This document shows positions 36,893-47,579 of a stretch of 64,000 bases of DNA, piece by piece. Each line of letters begins with the position of its first letter. Positions within the stretch are counted from its first letter, which is position 1. The position numbers and the translations under genes were made by a program. The DNA is from Asaia prunellae JCM 25354 (GTDB lineage: Bacteria; Pseudomonadota; Alphaproteobacteria; Acetobacterales; Acetobacteraceae). The DNA lies in the NCBI RefSeq assembly GCF_000613885.1, contig NZ_BAJV01000010.1, positions 1-64,000 on the forward strand, in the 5' to 3' direction. The notes under the pieces were generated by a model. It searched no databases, was not told the DNA's origin, and was given only the letters and a program-made list of their open reading frames with translations.

Positions 36893-39800
36893 TCAGCTTT
36901 TCGAAGTAAATGGTTCTGCGAGTGGATTTGGCGGGGTGCGCCTGGGAAACAGGCGGTTCCACAGTCTTGTGCCAAAACGGCCGATGGCATCCATGTAAAG
37001 ATAGATGACCGGGGTCGTATAGAGTGTGAGCAGCTGGCTGATGAGCATGCCACCAACGATGGCGATGCCCAGGGGACGGCGCATTTCAGAACCATAACCA
37101 TGACCAACCATAAGCGGCACGGCGCCGAGTGCCGCCGCGAGTGTGGTCATGAGAATAGGCCTGAAGCGGGTCAGACACGCTTCGTAGATTGCCTCACGGG
37201 GCGTATGGCCCAGCTCTTTCTCGGCATAGAGCGCGAAATCGATCATCAGGATCGCGTTTTTCTTCACAATTCCGGTGAGTAGGATCATCCCGATCATCGC
37301 GATGAGGCTGAAGGATTCCCCTCCGATCCACAGACCGAGAATGGCCCCTATCCCGGCAGAAGGCAGGGTAGACAAAATGGTGAAGGGGTGGATCAGACTC
37401 TCGTAAAGCACGCCCAGAACAATATACATGGCAAAGAGCGCAGCCACGAAGGCCAGCAGCTCATTGACCAGCATGTCCCTGGTCTCGCCTGCAAGACCGG
37501 AAAACTCCCCTGTCAGACCAGGTGGTGCACCCATGTCCTGCAAGGTCTGTTCGATCAGTTTGCGCGCGTCTTCGTAGGTCTTGTCAGCAACCAGATCAAA
37601 ACTGACAGCGGTCGAGGTCATGCCCTGCTGATGGTCTATCTCCATCGGGGTCGGTTCCATGACCAGATCGGCTACGTTGATGAGCGGAATCATTGTTTCG
37701 ACCGAAGACGCAACAGCTGAACCGTTGGAGTTATTGCCTGTAATCTGGTTGGCAATGGCATTGCGCAGTGACGCCTCACTGAGCTGTGTGGCAGTCGAAG
37801 CCGAGCTGTCGCTCGTTGTTTTGACGCGGATCTGGTTGGAGCGTACAGCGCCTGCCGGTGTGCCTGAGGCGGTCGAGATCCAGGCACTGCGCAACTGTTC
37901 CGGGGATTCACGGTAGGCACGGGCGACTTCCATCACAACAGAATGGGTTGTGATATCGGTGTGAATACGTGAGGCCACGGTCTGGCCGTAGGCATCGTAC
38001 AATACATTCCCGACCAGCTGCGGTGTAACCAGATAGCGTGCCTCGGTGTCCCGGCGCAATTTGACATGTACCGAAGCACCGTGGCCTTCGACATTGGTCG
38101 TGACCGAAGTCATCATCTTGTCTTTGCGCAACCTCGCCGCGAGACGTTGTACCCAGAGCTTGAGTTCGACGGGGTCCTGATCGCGCAGCACATAGCGATA
38201 GGCTCCATTACGATGCTGGCCACCGCCACCATTGGGATCGCCGGCAGAAAAGAACGATGTGCGCAATCCCGGCATGTCACCGAGTTTCTTGCGAATGCTG
38301 TCGACAATCTGAAGATCGGTGCGTGTACGGGTATGTTTGTCCGACAACCTTGCGAAAAGCTGGCCGTCGCTGCTGCTGTTGTTCCAGCTTGTGACTGATA
38401 ATATGTCCGGGTCGGCTTTCATTACCTTGCCGACATAATGAATGCGCCTGGTGATTTCAGAAAACGACATCGTGTCGTCACCGCTGATCGATCCGCCAAC
38501 AAGAGAGATATCCTGTCCCGGAATGCCGGTTTTGGGCATGAGTACAATCGAGCCGACAAGTACGATAAAGCTGATCGGCAAGGTGAGCGCGGTCAGGATA
38601 TGGTGGCGCAGCGCAACACGCAGGGTGCGCCCGTAAATGGCAATGAGACCATCAAGCAGGAAATCAATCGTGCGCAGGACACGGTTGCGCAACCCCGGCC
38701 CGGTCGGCTCTTCATGTTCCACATCCAGCCAGTAAGCGCACATCATGGGGGTAAGGGTGAGGGACAGGACAAGCGAGATGAGCAGCGCCGACACGATGGT
38801 CATCGAGAATTCGTAGAAGATTGCGCCTACCTGTCCCGGAATGAACAGAAGGGGAATGAAGACCGCCACAAGCGAAGCGGTGATCGAAAGCACTGTGAAG
38901 CCTATCTCGGAGGAGCCTTTCAGGCTCGCACTCATGCGGTCCATACCGGCTTCCATGTGGCGGGCGATATTTTCCAGAACCACGATGGCGTCGTCGACTA
39001 CGAAACCCACCGAAATGGTGAGCGCCATGAGCGACATGATGTCGAGGGTGAAATGCTGCCATTTCATCACGGCCAGTGTGCCGATCAGCGCGATGGGCAC
39101 CGTGACGGCAGGAATGATGGTCGAGCGTAGGCGGCGCAGAAACACCAGAATGACACCGATCACGAGAATGATCGAGATGCCGAGTGTCAGCTGCGTATCG
39201 TCGAGTGAGGCGCGTATACTGGAGGAAAGATCAATGGCCGTATCCATCTCTACACCGGGTGGCAGAACCGCGCGCAGGGTAGCCATGCGCTCTTTCACGG
39301 CATCGACGATCTTGACCGTATTGGCTTTCGGCTGCCCGCGCACGATCAGGGTGATGGCCGGTTTGTTGTTGAAGTATCCAGCTTGGTACAGATCCTGAAC
39401 GCTGTCGTTCACCTCGGCGACAGAGGAGAGTTTGATGGGGTTGATGTTGTTGCGATACCCGATGATCAGGTCGCGATACTGAGCGGCATTCTCGGCCTGA
39501 TCGTTGGTCTCGAGCATGAGGCGCTGGCCGCCTGAATCGAGAAAGCCCTTGGGTGTGTTGGCATTGGCCGAGGCCAGGGCCTGACGTACGTCTTCAAAAC
39601 CGATGCCCCACTTGTACAATGCGTAGGGGTTCACATCCACGCGCACCGCAGGTGCTGACGAACCCACAGCCTGAACGTGACCTACGCCCTTGATCTGCGC
39701 CAGAAGCGGTTTGACCCTGATCTGGGCAAGGTCGAACAGCTTTGGCAGCGTCATGACGTCCGAGGTCAGGGACAGCAGATAGACCGGCTGTGAGGTCGGA

Positions 39801-40200
39801 TCATCTTTATAGGCATAGGGATCGCGATCGAGTGTGCCCTGGGGCAGGTCGGCCCGTGCTGCCCTGAGGGCGGCCTGAACATCGCGCAGAGCGCCATCGA
39901 TATTGCGGGATTCTACAAAATCGATGCGGATATAGGCAAAGCTGTTTTCACTGTCTGATTCGATCAGTTTCACCCCGGCAATCTGGCGAGATAGCGCTCC
40001 AGAGGCGTTGTGACCGAGCTGACCATCTGTTCGGGGCTTGCGCCAGGCTGCTCGATTTCAACATTGATTGTTGAAGAGCCGATATCAGGCAGGCTCGCCA
40101 CAGGCATCAGCGGATAGCAGATGGCGCCTGCTGCAAGGAGCGAAAGAGCGAGCAATATCGTCGCCACGGGACGCATGATGAAGAGACGACAGAAATTCAT
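36893..40200 (-). CDS. RND-family (HAE1/MdtB-MdtC-like) multidrug efflux transporter, frameshifted
   Basis: A 1102-aa inner-membrane proton/drug antiporter. The N-terminus is MNFCRLFIMRPVATILLAL, then LPDIGSSTINVEIEQPGASP and MVSSVTTPLERYLA. The frame breaks near 39980-39990; one restored base gives IAGVKLIESDSENSFAYIRID. The two 6-TM halves contain GFVVDDAIVVLENIARHME, with the proton-relay Asp pair, FIPLLFIPGQVGAIF, and GIVKKNAILMIDFAL with its conserved Lys. The C-terminus has RFRPILMTTLAAALGAVPLM. No periplasmic adaptor or TolC-like gene adjoins it, which is unusual. It lies between an SDR and an S9 peptidase on the same strand. Confidence 0.92.
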
Positions 40201-40280
40201 TTCGTCTCCATAGCAAAATTCCGGCCTGAATACGTAGCCCGGGCCGCTTCTTTCTTATTCTTTTCTCATTTCTTTTATCG

Positions 40281-41111
40281 CTACTGGTCGAGTCTCGGCA
40301 TTGAACCGGGGCGTCCGGTTGGCTGGTGGATATAATAGGCTTCTGCCAGCCATATCGGCAGAACGTCCATAAAACGTGATCCCAGGACAAGCCATGCAGG
40401 GAAAATGATCCGTCTCCTGCGTCGTTTCAGGCCTCGCAGGATATGCGTAACTGCACGCTCGACACTCGAAAGACCGGGCATGGGGAAGCAGTTTTGTGCG
40501 ACCATCGGAGTGTCAACAAAGCTGCAGCAGACACTGGAGAGATGAATTCCTGCCTTGCGGCTATAAGCACCGCTTGCCACCAGAAAGCGGTCAAGAGCTG
40601 CTTTCGAGGCGGAGTAGGAGGGAGTCCCGGGATAGGAAACAAGTCCAGCAACCGAGGCAATGGCGCAGATCTGCCCACGCTGGCGTGTGAGGTGGCCCGT
40701 TTTGCGCAGGGGCTGGGCGCGCATGCGCGTCATCATTGGCAGGATTGCATTGAGAGCGCCGTCGAGATTCACAGCCATCATGCGGCGGATCTGTTCAAGA
40801 GTCTCGAACGCCGCTCCATCCTTTTCACAGGCATCGACCCCACCCGTGACGCCTGCACAGACCAGCAGTAGATCGATCGGTCGATCTGCTGCCTGAGTGC
40901 ACCATTGTGTCATGGCGTTCTGATCGGTCACATCCAGACAGGTCAGATGGGTTTCGGCGCCTTTCGCCTTGCAGGTTGCAGCGGTCTCGTCGAGTCCGCG
41001 TTGTTGACAGTCGGCGAGATGAAGCTGCCGGCCAGGGGCAGAAAGGGCAACAGCCAGAGCGCGCCCGATTCCGGAAGCCGCACCTGTGATGAAGATCGTC
41101 CCGTAAGTCAT
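40281..41111 (-). CDS. SDR-family oxidoreductase with C-terminal hydrophobic extension
   Basis: A 276-aa short-chain dehydrogenase. Motifs: FITGAASGIGRALAVAL, CAGVTGGVD, and YSASKAALDRFLV with catalytic Tyr and Lys; the Ser is in AIASVAGL. The C-terminus is longer than in many SDRs and hydrophobic (FPAWLVLGSRFMDVLPIWLAE), suggesting membrane attachment. The start is ATG 41111, 10 nt after the yhaN stop, so it is co-transcribed with the yhaO-yhaN pair. Substrate unknown. Confidence 0.88.
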   Translation of the reverse strand: MTYGTIFITGAASGIGRALAVALSAPGRQLHLADCQQRGLDETAATCKAKGAETHLTCLDVTDQNAMTQWCTQAADRPIDLLLVCAGVTGGVDACEKDGAAFETLEQIRRMMAVNLDGALNAILPMMTRMRAQPLRKTGHLTRQRGQICAIASVAGLVSYPGTPSYSASKAALDRFLVASGAYSRKAGIHLSSVCCSFVDTPMVAQNCFPMPGLSSVERAVTHILRGLKRRRRRIIFPAWLVLGSRFMDVLPIWLAEAYYIHQPTGRPGSMPRLDQ

Positions 41112-41121
41112 GCCTCTGGCC

Positions 41122-44100
41122 TTACACGCTGTGTCTTGTAGCACCAAATTGTCCGGCCATTTCGGCCAGATGCGTATGATGGGTCATGAACAGGATCTGC
41201 TGGTGCCGGGCAATGCTGTTCAGTGTTGCAAAACCAGCTTCTGCGCGGGCCTCATCAAATGTGATGAACAGGTCATCGGCAATGAATGGCAGGGTGAAAC
41301 CACGCATACGGGCCTGTTCAAGCGCTGCGAGACGCAGGCTGAGATAAAGCTGATCACGTGTGCCTTCACTCATGGCCGAGGCGCAAACCATTTTTTCGTT
41401 TTGCAACATGCCTGAAAGTTTCGGGGTCTTGCCTTCGTCATCAATGACGAGCTTCTGATATCGCCCGCAGGTAAGGGAGCTGAAGAGGCGCTCTGCCGCC
41501 CTGAGAAGAGGATTGCTGCTCTCCAGCCGCTGACGTTTGGCCACATGGGTGAGAACAAGTGTCTGGATACGGGCTTGCGCCCATTCTTCGGCGGCATGGG
41601 CCATTTCAGCCCGGCAGGATTCGATTTCGGCGGCCGCCTTGAGGGCGGCTTCGTCGTTTTCGATTTTGCGCAGGGATTCCCGGATTGCACCACTGCGAGA
41701 GAAAGCTGCGTTGCGCTGCTGCTCGAGCTCATTCTGTTCGCTGTCGAGTGCGTCGAGCCGGGTAGCAATCAGGTCAGGGTCGGTTTCTCTGGCCTGGGAT
41801 TGCAGCTGAGCCAGATCAAGCCCGTCCGACTGTTCGGAAATCCGGTGTTCGCGCTGCTTCCTGTTATCCTGGGCGCGATAATAGCGGCTTTCTTCTTTAA
41901 GAACCGGGCGGATCATTTCGATACTGGTCGTCTCAAGGCGCTGCAGGAAAGGCATGAATTCATCGCGTAGCCTTTCCAGAGCCGTGTCAGCGGTGGCGCA
42001 GGCTTCGGTTTTTTCCCTGATCTGGACGTCCTGACGGTCAGCGTGTTCCTGGTCCTGCCTTGAACTGAGCAGCGCTTCATATAAGGCTGATACTGCGCCA
42101 TGGGTGTTGTCAGAACAAGATCATTTTCCCGGTCGAGACTGACCATGAAGAGACGGAATTCTTCCTCAAGGGTAGCAATCTCAGTCCTGTATGCTGTCAG
42201 GGCTGCGCGTCGGTATGCAAGAGTATTGGCCTTTTGTCGCAGGTCAGTCAGTTTCTGCACCTCATCGAGGGACCAGACGGGGGTGTCCGGCAGGACTTCG
42301 TGCCAGCGTGTCTCCAGATTTTTTCGGTCCTGGGCAATAGCCTCTCCCTCGTACTGCCTAGCCTGCAAGGTGGCCCTGGCAATATCATGCTCCTTCTCGC
42401 GTTCCGAGAAACGGGCAGCCTCTTTCTCGCGATCGAGACTTTGCTTTCTGGCGTCAATCAGCGTGTCTGACAGCGTGTCATAAGGCGCCAGATCGGGCAG
42501 AAGCGCGCGTAAAGTCGACAGTATGGTCTTTCGGGTCCGGGTCGCGGCTTCATGCTCTGTCTTGAGGGTCTCAAAACGTGTGCGTGTCTCGAGGGCCTTC
42601 TGTCTCAATGCCAGCCAGCCCGGCAGATGATCCGGTGGCAGGAGGGGAAGGCCCCGCTCTGTGAGCACTTCCCGCCATTCGCGTTCAGCCTCATCATGCG
42701 CCTCAATCAGGGCGTCGAGCCGTGAAGCCTGCTGCTTGCGTTCCAGAATGCAGCGTTCGACAGCATGGTCAGTCTGGCTCAGTCTGGCCAGTATTTCGGC
42801 ATTATCAAAGCGGCGATCGGCAGACTGATCGGCTAGGAGGCGTGAGGCCAGATAGGCATCGCGTTTTTGCGTATCGTAGGGCGCTGTCATCAGAGCGTCG
42901 AAAAGCCCGTTCCGTTGGGCGCGCTCCTGATTGAGTGTGGCAAGCGAGACAATATCACGCTGTTCAATCTGGGCCTTTTCGAGCAGATGGCGCTCCCTCT
43001 CATCATCCAGCGTGCGTATTGCCTCTCTGAGCAAGGCAATGGTTTTTTCTCTCTCACGCCAGTTATCGCGTTGCGTTTCCAGAAAGCCGGGCTCGGGAAC
43101 GGCCATTGTATCCAGCATCTGCGGATCGTCTTGCCATGGCAGAAGGTTACGCAGAGACTGATCCATCTGCGTTCTGGTTTCACGCAGAGTCCGTTCGAGC
43201 GTGTTTATGGTGGTGTCGATATCACGAACCGCTGCCGCTTGCTCCAATGCGTTCTGTAACGGACGCAGGGCAGGAGGGATGTCCGCGCCCAGACTGGCTT
43301 CGGCCCGGGCCAGATTTTCCCGTGCGGCATTGTAGTTCCGACGCCAGTTTTCCTCACGCAGACCCAGTGCATCATACGACCTTGCCAGAGGGCGGAGCTG
43401 GGCAAGCAATTCTTCACCGGGAAGGTGAGACAGGATTTCTTCCGCCGTGCCGGTATAGCCTCCGGCCTGAAGCGCAGCTTCCATCCCGTTCAGTTGTGTT
43501 TCTTCCTCATGATCGGTCTGGCGATGGCCAAGTGCTTCGAATCTGGTTCTGAAGGCCCGGATTTCGGTCTCATGAGACAGAAGGTCGAGATCCGGCTGAT
43601 AGCCGGCACGGGTTTCAGTCAGACCATCAAGCTTTTGCTGAAGGTCGTTTCTTTTTTGCACCGCGTCAGTCCAGCGATGCAGAAGGTGATCAAACTGCTC
43701 GTGTTCCTGCGGAGTAAAAAGTGGTGCAGGGGCAGCCTGAAGAAAGGCGTTGAGCCCGTCGAGCTCTATCAACTCTGTCCGAAGGCGTTTCAGTCTTTCG
43801 AGACGGGCGCGTTCATGCCGCAGAGCCGTAATGGCCTCTTCCAGATCCTTTCGGCTGGCCTCGATCGCGCGGGCTTCATTATTCAGGGCGGTCCAGGTGT
43901 CGCGGGCTCGTTCTGCGGCGAGGAGGTCGGAGCGTGCAGTATCAAAAGCTTTTTTCAATTCGCCGAGCTTCGTGCCGCGGCCGCCTTTCTTCCAGATGGC
44001 ACCGGCTTTGGTATCGAGCGCATCAAGCACGCTTTGCACGTTTTCGAGCCCGAAACCTGCTGCCAGAAGCTGCTGGCCGAGATCGCCCTCAAAGCGTGCC

Positions 44101-44510
44101 ATGGCATCGCCACCGGCGCGCAGGCGCTGATGATCGAGGCTCCACATGCGTTCGAACGCTGCCCGATCCACGCTGCCCAGCCAGCTTATCAGAGCGTTTT
44201 CATCGAGCGGTGTGGTGTCGTCAGGTGCCAGTAGCGTCTGTGCACGGCCTCGCTTGCGAATGATCGCAAGCCGTGTGTTGTCCTGCTCAAGCGTGGCCCC
44301 CACGCGCAGCAGGGACGCGTCGAAAAGCCAGTCCTGCGATTTGAGATTGGGAAAGCCGAAAAGCAGGTCGCTTATGGCAGAAAGTGTTGTCGACTTGCCT
44401 GCTTCATTGGCGCCATACAAAACCTGAAAATCTGCAGGGCTGGCCGGGAAATCGTAATGCCGGTCAGCAAAATTGCCGTAGCGGATGAGGTCGAGACGGA
44501 CAATTCTCAC
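41122..44510 (-). CDS. YhaN/SbcC-like coiled-coil AAA ATPase (frameshifted)
   Basis: A 1129-aa SMC/Rad50-like ATPase, likely partner of the adjacent nuclease. The N-terminal ABC half has VRIVRLDLIRYGNFADRHYDF and Walker A YGANEAGKSTTLSAI. A long coiled coil occupies roughly residues 180-950 (many Glu/Arg/Lys/Leu repeats). The C-terminal half has SEGTRDQLYLSLRLAALEQ, the ABC signature, and Walker B PFIADDLFITFDEARA. The start is a GTG at 44510 within the stop of the nuclease gene (GTGA overlap). The frame breaks at about 42081-42092; one restored base gives LYEALLSSRQDQEHADRQD. It may act in recombination or break repair. Confidence 0.87.
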
Positions 44511-45775
44511 GGCGCATCTCCCATGCCGGAGAGACTGTCGCACAGAGCCTCGTTCAGCTCGGGGAGGATTGAGCCCCAGTCGTGCTGCCTGATGCGGGCC
44601 AGAAGGGAGTCCGGGGCAATATCGCCGAGATTGAGCGTGTTGAGAAACGGGTCGAGTTCATCGCCAAGCGATTTCAGAAGCGCCTCGTCACCGGCCGCGT
44701 CATGGATGAGACCGGAAAGAGCAAAAATCTCGTCTTCAGTTGGTCTGGTCAGGCTCTGGGTAACGAGAGGTGAGGTTTTGAGAACCAGCTTTTCGAGTTC
44801 GATTTCTCCACCACTCATTGCGGCCAGATGCTGGGCGGTTTCACGCAGGGCAGGACCCTGACGCCTCAGCGCGTCATGAAGCTGTGTTGTCCCTTCCACG
44901 ATCAGACGCACCACAGTGAGATGGCTTGCATGATCCCGGGCCATATCACGAAGAAAATCTCCCAGACGCTCTTCAAGAGACGCCATGCTCTCCAGCCCGG
45001 TGCAATCGAAATGGGCGACATGCCATCTCACGACATCGCAGGTGATGGGGGTAATGGACTCGATGCGGTGATCCGTCACCGTCACGAGCACAACACCCTT
45101 TTCACCTGTTTCGCGGATATGGCGGCCCTGCAGAACGCCCGGAAAGACGATCGGCGTGCCATCTGTCAGGATCATCCGTTCATGCACATGGCCAAGAGCC
45201 CAGTAATCATAGTTCTTGGCGCGAAGGGCTTCAGGGGTGCAGGGAGCATAGGTTTCGTGCTGGCCATGGCCGGACAGAGAGGTATGCAGTACACCGATAT
45301 TGAAATAGTCCTGAACGGATGTCGGATAGGCGGGCGTCATGTCATGGGGAATGTGCCTGTTCGCAAAACTCTGGCCATGCAGGGCCACGCCAAGATGATC
45401 GATCAGGAAACTTCCGGGGTTTGATGACGGGAACCGGTCGATACCCGCAGGCAGTGGCAGATCACGCGTCAGAACCGATGCGGCATCATGATTACCTTGT
45501 AGCAGGAAGACCCTGATGCCATGGGCGATCAGGCGACCAAGCGCGCTGGCCATGTAGTGGCCGGTACTGATCGTTTTCCAGCTGCCATCATAGAGATCGC
45601 CTGCAATAATAACGAACGCGACTTCATGCTCGATAGCGACGCGAACCATATTGTCGAGTGCACGACGCGATGCAGAGCGAATGCGGTCGATAGACAAATC
45701 GTCATGCCGCTCCAGCCCTTTGAGTGGGCTATCAAGATGAAGATCGGCCGCGTGCAGAAAGCGAAAGGAGCTCAT
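44507..45775 (-). CDS. YhaO/SbcD-like calcineurin-type DNA exonuclease
   Basis: A 422-aa metallophosphoesterase. The metal-binding motifs are LHAADLHLDSPL, IIAGDLYDG, LLQGNHDAAS, GVLHTSLSGHG and ALGHVHERM, in the order seen in SbcD/Mre11. The C-terminal part is a helical capping domain (residues 260-420). It is the first gene of a tight unit with the coiled-coil ATPase, overlapping by GTGA. The pair is analogous to SbcD-SbcC and YhaO-YhaN. Divergent from a cation/proton antiporter. Confidence 0.92.
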   Translation of the reverse strand: MSSFRFLHAADLHLDSPLKGLERHDDLSIDRIRSASRRALDNMVRVAIEHEVAFVIIAGDLYDGSWKTISTGHYMASALGRLIAHGIRVFLLQGNHDAASVLTRDLPLPAGIDRFPSSNPGSFLIDHLGVALHGQSFANRHIPHDMTPAYPTSVQDYFNIGVLHTSLSGHGQHETYAPCTPEALRAKNYDYWALGHVHERMILTDGTPIVFPGVLQGRHIRETGEKGVVLVTVTDHRIESITPITCDVVRWHVAHFDCTGLESMASLEERLGDFLRDMARDHASHLTVVRLIVEGTTQLHDALRRQGPALRETAQHLAAMSGGEIELEKLVLKTSPLVTQSLTRPTEDEIFALSGLIHDAAGDEALLKSLGDELDPFLNTLNLGDIAPDSLLARIRQHDWGSILPELNEALCDSLSGMGDAP

Positions 45776-45870
45776 ACGCGCCTTTCTATAGTATTCTGCG
45801 TCATTATGCGCCGACGAAAACCGGAGGATCCTCCCATTGTCATCTCGCGCTAAAAAATGGCCAGAGAGTC

Positions 45871-47553
45871 ATGATACCAGCAGATAATATCCTTCTCCTT
45901 CTCGTACTTGCAGCACTGAGCAGCCTGCTTACGCGCCTGCTCAAAAGCCGTATACCACTGCCTCTTATCCAGATCGTTCTGGGGATCTGTGCGGCATTGG
46001 TCGGTGTCAGGATCGGGCTGCGTCCCGATCTCTTTATGCTGGTTTTCCTGCCACCATTGCTGTTTGCCGATGCCTTTCGCATGCCACTGCGTGAGTTTCA
46101 CGAATTACGGGGGACGATTTTCTTTCTGGCTTTCGGGCTGGTGTTGTTCAGTACGATTTTCTGTGGCTATGCCATTCACTGGCTGATCCCGACTTTGGCG
46201 CTCCCTTGCTGTTTTGCACTGGCCGCGGCCCTGTCACCCACTGACACGGTTGCCGTTTCAAGCCTTCTGGCCGGGCGTCATGTGCCAGAGCGCATGATTC
46301 ACGTACTGTCCGGCGAGGCCCTGTTCAACGACGCGTCAGGGCTTGTCTGTTTTCGCTTTGCGATGGCAGCCGCACTGACCGGTGAGTTTTCGTACCGTCA
46401 GGCCTTTGATGCTTTCCTGCTTGTGGCGTTTGGCGGTATGGCGATTGGGTCGGTCATTGCGTATATCTCGGCACGTCTCAACCGGTTTCTGCTGCGCCGC
46501 GGTTACGATGATCCGCCCTTGCAGATCACGCTGATGATTCTGCTGCCCTTCGTGACCTATATCGTGGCCGAGGCGGCGCATTGCTCAGGTATTCTGGCTT
46601 CCGTTGCGGCCTGCATGGTCATCAAGATGATGGGGATGATCGAAGAGACGAATACGGCAACCAGACTGCAGGCGACGACGGTCTGGGGCATGGTGAATTA
46701 TATCTTCAATGCGCTGATCTTCCTGCTTCTTGGCCTGCAGCTTCCCGATCTGCTGCATAGCGGCATCGACATGGCGCATGAACGACAGGTTTCCCTTCTG
46801 CAGCTCGTAGCTCTGGTTTGCGCTGTTTATCTCATTATGACCGGCCTTCGTTTCATAGGCATCTGGTTCTCGATACTGCGCCGATGGGGGGTAGCGCGGT
46901 GGACTAAAAAACCTTTTGCCTGGCCAGGTTTTCTCGCTTCACTCCTGCTGACTTTTGCCGGTGCGCGTGGTGCGGTGACGCTGGCTGCCGTCCTGTCGCT
47001 GCCTGTTGCGGGTAGCGCGCTTGGCGCATTTCCCTCCCGTGACCTGCTGATCACAATAGCTGCCGGTGTGATCGTCGTCTCGCTGATTGGCGCTGGTATT
47101 TTCATGCCACTCTGTATCCGCTTCCTGCCAGCTTCAGGGATGGACCGGCATGCTGTCGAAGAAACAATGGCGCGCCAGAGCCTACTGCGCAGCGCTATTG
47201 AGAAGCTCCGTGACCGAGAGACGCACAGTGCCGATCTGCCAGAGAGTACGGTGCAGGATCAGGAGCTGAAACAGGATGTGATTGATCGTCTGGAGAGAAG
47301 TTATGAAAATCGCCTGAGTCAGATTGATGAGTCTCATCAGGCATCATTGATGGATCGTCAGCGCGCTCTGCGCCGTGAGAGACTGGAACTGGCTATTCGT
47401 CTTCTGGTGTTGCGCGCCCAGAGGCAGACCCTGCACCGGCTTTTCGTCGAGCGTGCCATCAATGATCAGACGGAGTGGGAATTGCAGAAGGAGCTGGATT
47501 TTGAGGAGCAGCTCCTTCGATCACGTGTCCTGCGCCTTCCGAAAGATATATGA
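45871..47553 (+). CDS. CPA1-family Na+/H+ (or K+/H+) antiporter
   Basis: A 560-aa antiporter of 12 or so TM helices and a charged C-terminal domain. Family marks: RIPLPLIQIVLGI, MLVFLPPLLFADAFRMPL, LSPTDTVAVSSLLAG (ion-binding region), LSGEALFNDASGLVCF (the conserved ND pair) and FAGARGAVTLAAVLSLP. Residues 440-560 are a cytoplasmic coiled-coil region (RSAIEKLRDRETH, QALRRERLELAIR). The ATG at 45871 follows an AGAGAG ribosome site; earlier in-frame sequence overlaps the nuclease promoter. Cation specificity unknown. pH homeostasis would suit an acid-producing bacterium. Confidence 0.92.
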   Translation: MIPADNILLLLVLAALSSLLTRLLKSRIPLPLIQIVLGICAALVGVRIGLRPDLFMLVFLPPLLFADAFRMPLREFHELRGTIFFLAFGLVLFSTIFCGYAIHWLIPTLALPCCFALAAALSPTDTVAVSSLLAGRHVPERMIHVLSGEALFNDASGLVCFRFAMAAALTGEFSYRQAFDAFLLVAFGGMAIGSVIAYISARLNRFLLRRGYDDPPLQITLMILLPFVTYIVAEAAHCSGILASVAACMVIKMMGMIEETNTATRLQATTVWGMVNYIFNALIFLLLGLQLPDLLHSGIDMAHERQVSLLQLVALVCAVYLIMTGLRFIGIWFSILRRWGVARWTKKPFAWPGFLASLLLTFAGARGAVTLAAVLSLPVAGSALGAFPSRDLLITIAAGVIVVSLIGAGIFMPLCIRFLPASGMDRHAVEETMARQSLLRSAIEKLRDRETHSADLPESTVQDQELKQDVIDRLERSYENRLSQIDESHQASLMDRQRALRRERLELAIRLLVLRAQRQTLHRLFVERAINDQTEWELQKELDFEEQLLRSRVLRLPKDI

Positions 47554-47573
47554 GCCACGCCGGAGCGTGGCTC
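47552..47573. terminator. Hairpin terminator between convergent genes
   Basis: GAGCCACGC (47552-47560) pairs perfectly with GCGTGGCTC (47565-47573) over a CGGA tetraloop. The first arm includes the antiporter stop codon, and the second ends 7 nt before the stop of the minus-strand isomerase gene. It is probably shared. Confidence 0.65.
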
Positions 47574-47579
47574 GATCAT

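Noticed and set aside
38438-39130. Long plus-strand open frame of 230 codons inside the RND gene
   Set aside because: It is antisense to strongly conserved RND sequence and its translation is low-complexity and charged. It is a shadow of codon bias.
43425-44234. Plus-strand 269-codon frame inside the yhaN gene
   Set aside because: Opposite strand of a real coiled-coil ATPase; no motif or start context.
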